Program-made: the position numbers and the translations under genes
Notes under the pieces: generated by a model
Told to the model about the DNA's origin: nothing
What the model saw: only the letters and a program-made list of their open reading frames with translations
Database searches by the model: none
DNA from: Alphaproteobacteria bacterium
GTDB lineage: Bacteria; Pseudomonadota; Alphaproteobacteria; Micropepsales; Micropepsaceae
Reading direction: 5' to 3'
Length of the DNA stretch: 64,000 nt
NCBI GenBank assembly: GCA_947467345.1
Contig: CANIHD010000003.1
Span: forward strand, 90,484-154,483
Part shown: one piece after another, positions 63,853 through 64,000 of the stretch
Layout of the letters: each line of letters opens with the position of its first letter
Position numbering within the stretch: the stretch's first letter is position 1

Positions 63853-64000
63853 TGATCTGCCCCCTTCAGAGTGGTCCATCGACTATTTTAGTCTGGACCC
63901 TGAAGGAGAAGACAAATGGGCAAGAAGCACGGGCCTGAGGAGATTATCGGTAAGCTGCGCGAGGCCGAGATTATTCTAGCGCAAGGCGGGACGACGGGGG
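63853..64000 (+). mobile_element. IS3-family insertion sequence, left end (continues past the window)
   Basis: The terminal sequence TGATCTGCCCCC starts at 63853 and is of the kind found at the ends of IS3-family (IS407-group-like) elements. A ribosome site AAGGAG and transposase orfA start follow 60 bases on. It sits inside a VOC gene. The other end, the target duplication and orfB lie beyond the window. Confidence 0.78.
63916..64000 (+). CDS. IS3-family transposase OrfA, N-terminus (partial)
   Basis: The first 28 codons of OrfA begin MGKKHGPEEIIGKLREAEII, the typical start of the helix-turn-helix protein of IS3-family elements. It runs off the right edge. In this family, OrfA and OrfB (integrase) are usually joined by a -1 frameshift. 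AAGGAG precedes the ATG. Confidence 0.83.
   Translation, partial: MGKKHGPEEIIGKLREAEIILAQGGTTG

Noticed and set aside
1..64000. CRISPR arrays, tRNA, rRNA or prophage genes
   Set aside because: No regularly spaced direct repeats, no cloverleaf-like or rRNA-like segment and no phage structural gene were seen in the window.

Overview
The window reads as chromosomal DNA of an alphaproteobacterium of fairly high GC. Four things point that way: the plant/alphaproteobacterial-type glutamate-cysteine ligase, the order CysQ-like phosphatase / DUF4170 / MsbA-like exporter / waaA / lpxK / lpxL, the xseB-ispA-dxs-tlyA block, and an MlaE with a fused STAS domain. I cannot name the genus from sequence alone. 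I found no rRNA, tRNA or CRISPR array. The left edge cuts ctaD. The right edge cuts an IS3-family element that has landed in a glyoxalase-like (VOC) gene.

Layout: 1-3.3 kb holds cytochrome oxidase ctaC-ctaD, then tldD with two overlapping small membrane-protein genes. 3.3-10.6 kb holds gshA, rsmE, a ubiquinone group (ubiA, an ETF-beta lysine methyltransferase-like gene, ubiD), and a secreted HbpS/GlcG-like protein next to a periplasmic dihaem cytochrome c. 10.8-18.4 kb is pmbA plus the lipid A/Kdo run, tightly packed with several overlapping starts. 18.3-31 kb is mixed housekeeping (M23 peptidase, xseA, purD, PAP2, tadA, a pseudouridine synthase, a TPR-glycosyltransferase, a CDF exporter, pdxH), with one frameshifted gene and one palindromic repeat element. 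A bicupin gene and an orphan ABC binding-protein gene sit between pdxH and the dnaJ-like / fabI / phosphatase / aroC run. 34.5-42.3 kb holds a secreted C13 (legumain-like) peptidase, an rRNA methyltransferase, tlyA, dxs, ispA, xseB and a deacetylase. 42.4-50.4 kb holds sppA, amtB-glnK in an unusual order, and a complete MlaE-MlaF-MlaD-lipoprotein lipid transport operon. 49.9-55.9 kb is accessory: thioredoxin-like, M2 peptidase lipoprotein, a protein made of three fused RidA domains, a second HbpS/GlcG protein, a DUF6152 protein and a pair of single-cupin genes. 56-64 kb holds an orphan Flp pilin gene, pyrD, pyrE, a ParA-like ATPase overlapping a ribbon-helix-helix gene, a TcuA-like flavoprotein, a SulP transporter and the IS insertion.

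How the parts connect: several blocks serve the envelope (lipid A, Mla, SppA, M23, PAP2) and respiration/quinone biology (CtaC/D, UbiA/UbiD, the ETF methyltransferase candidate). The most unusual material is a scattered set of accessory families: one bicupin, a cupin pair that looks like the bicupin split in two, two HbpS/GlcG proteins, triple RidA, an orphan NMT1/THI5-like binding protein and a TcuA-like dehydrogenase. I infer that these belong to poorly described catabolic functions. The sequence shows the families and their arrangement, not the substrate. The ParA/RHH pair is the other candidate for an under-described system.
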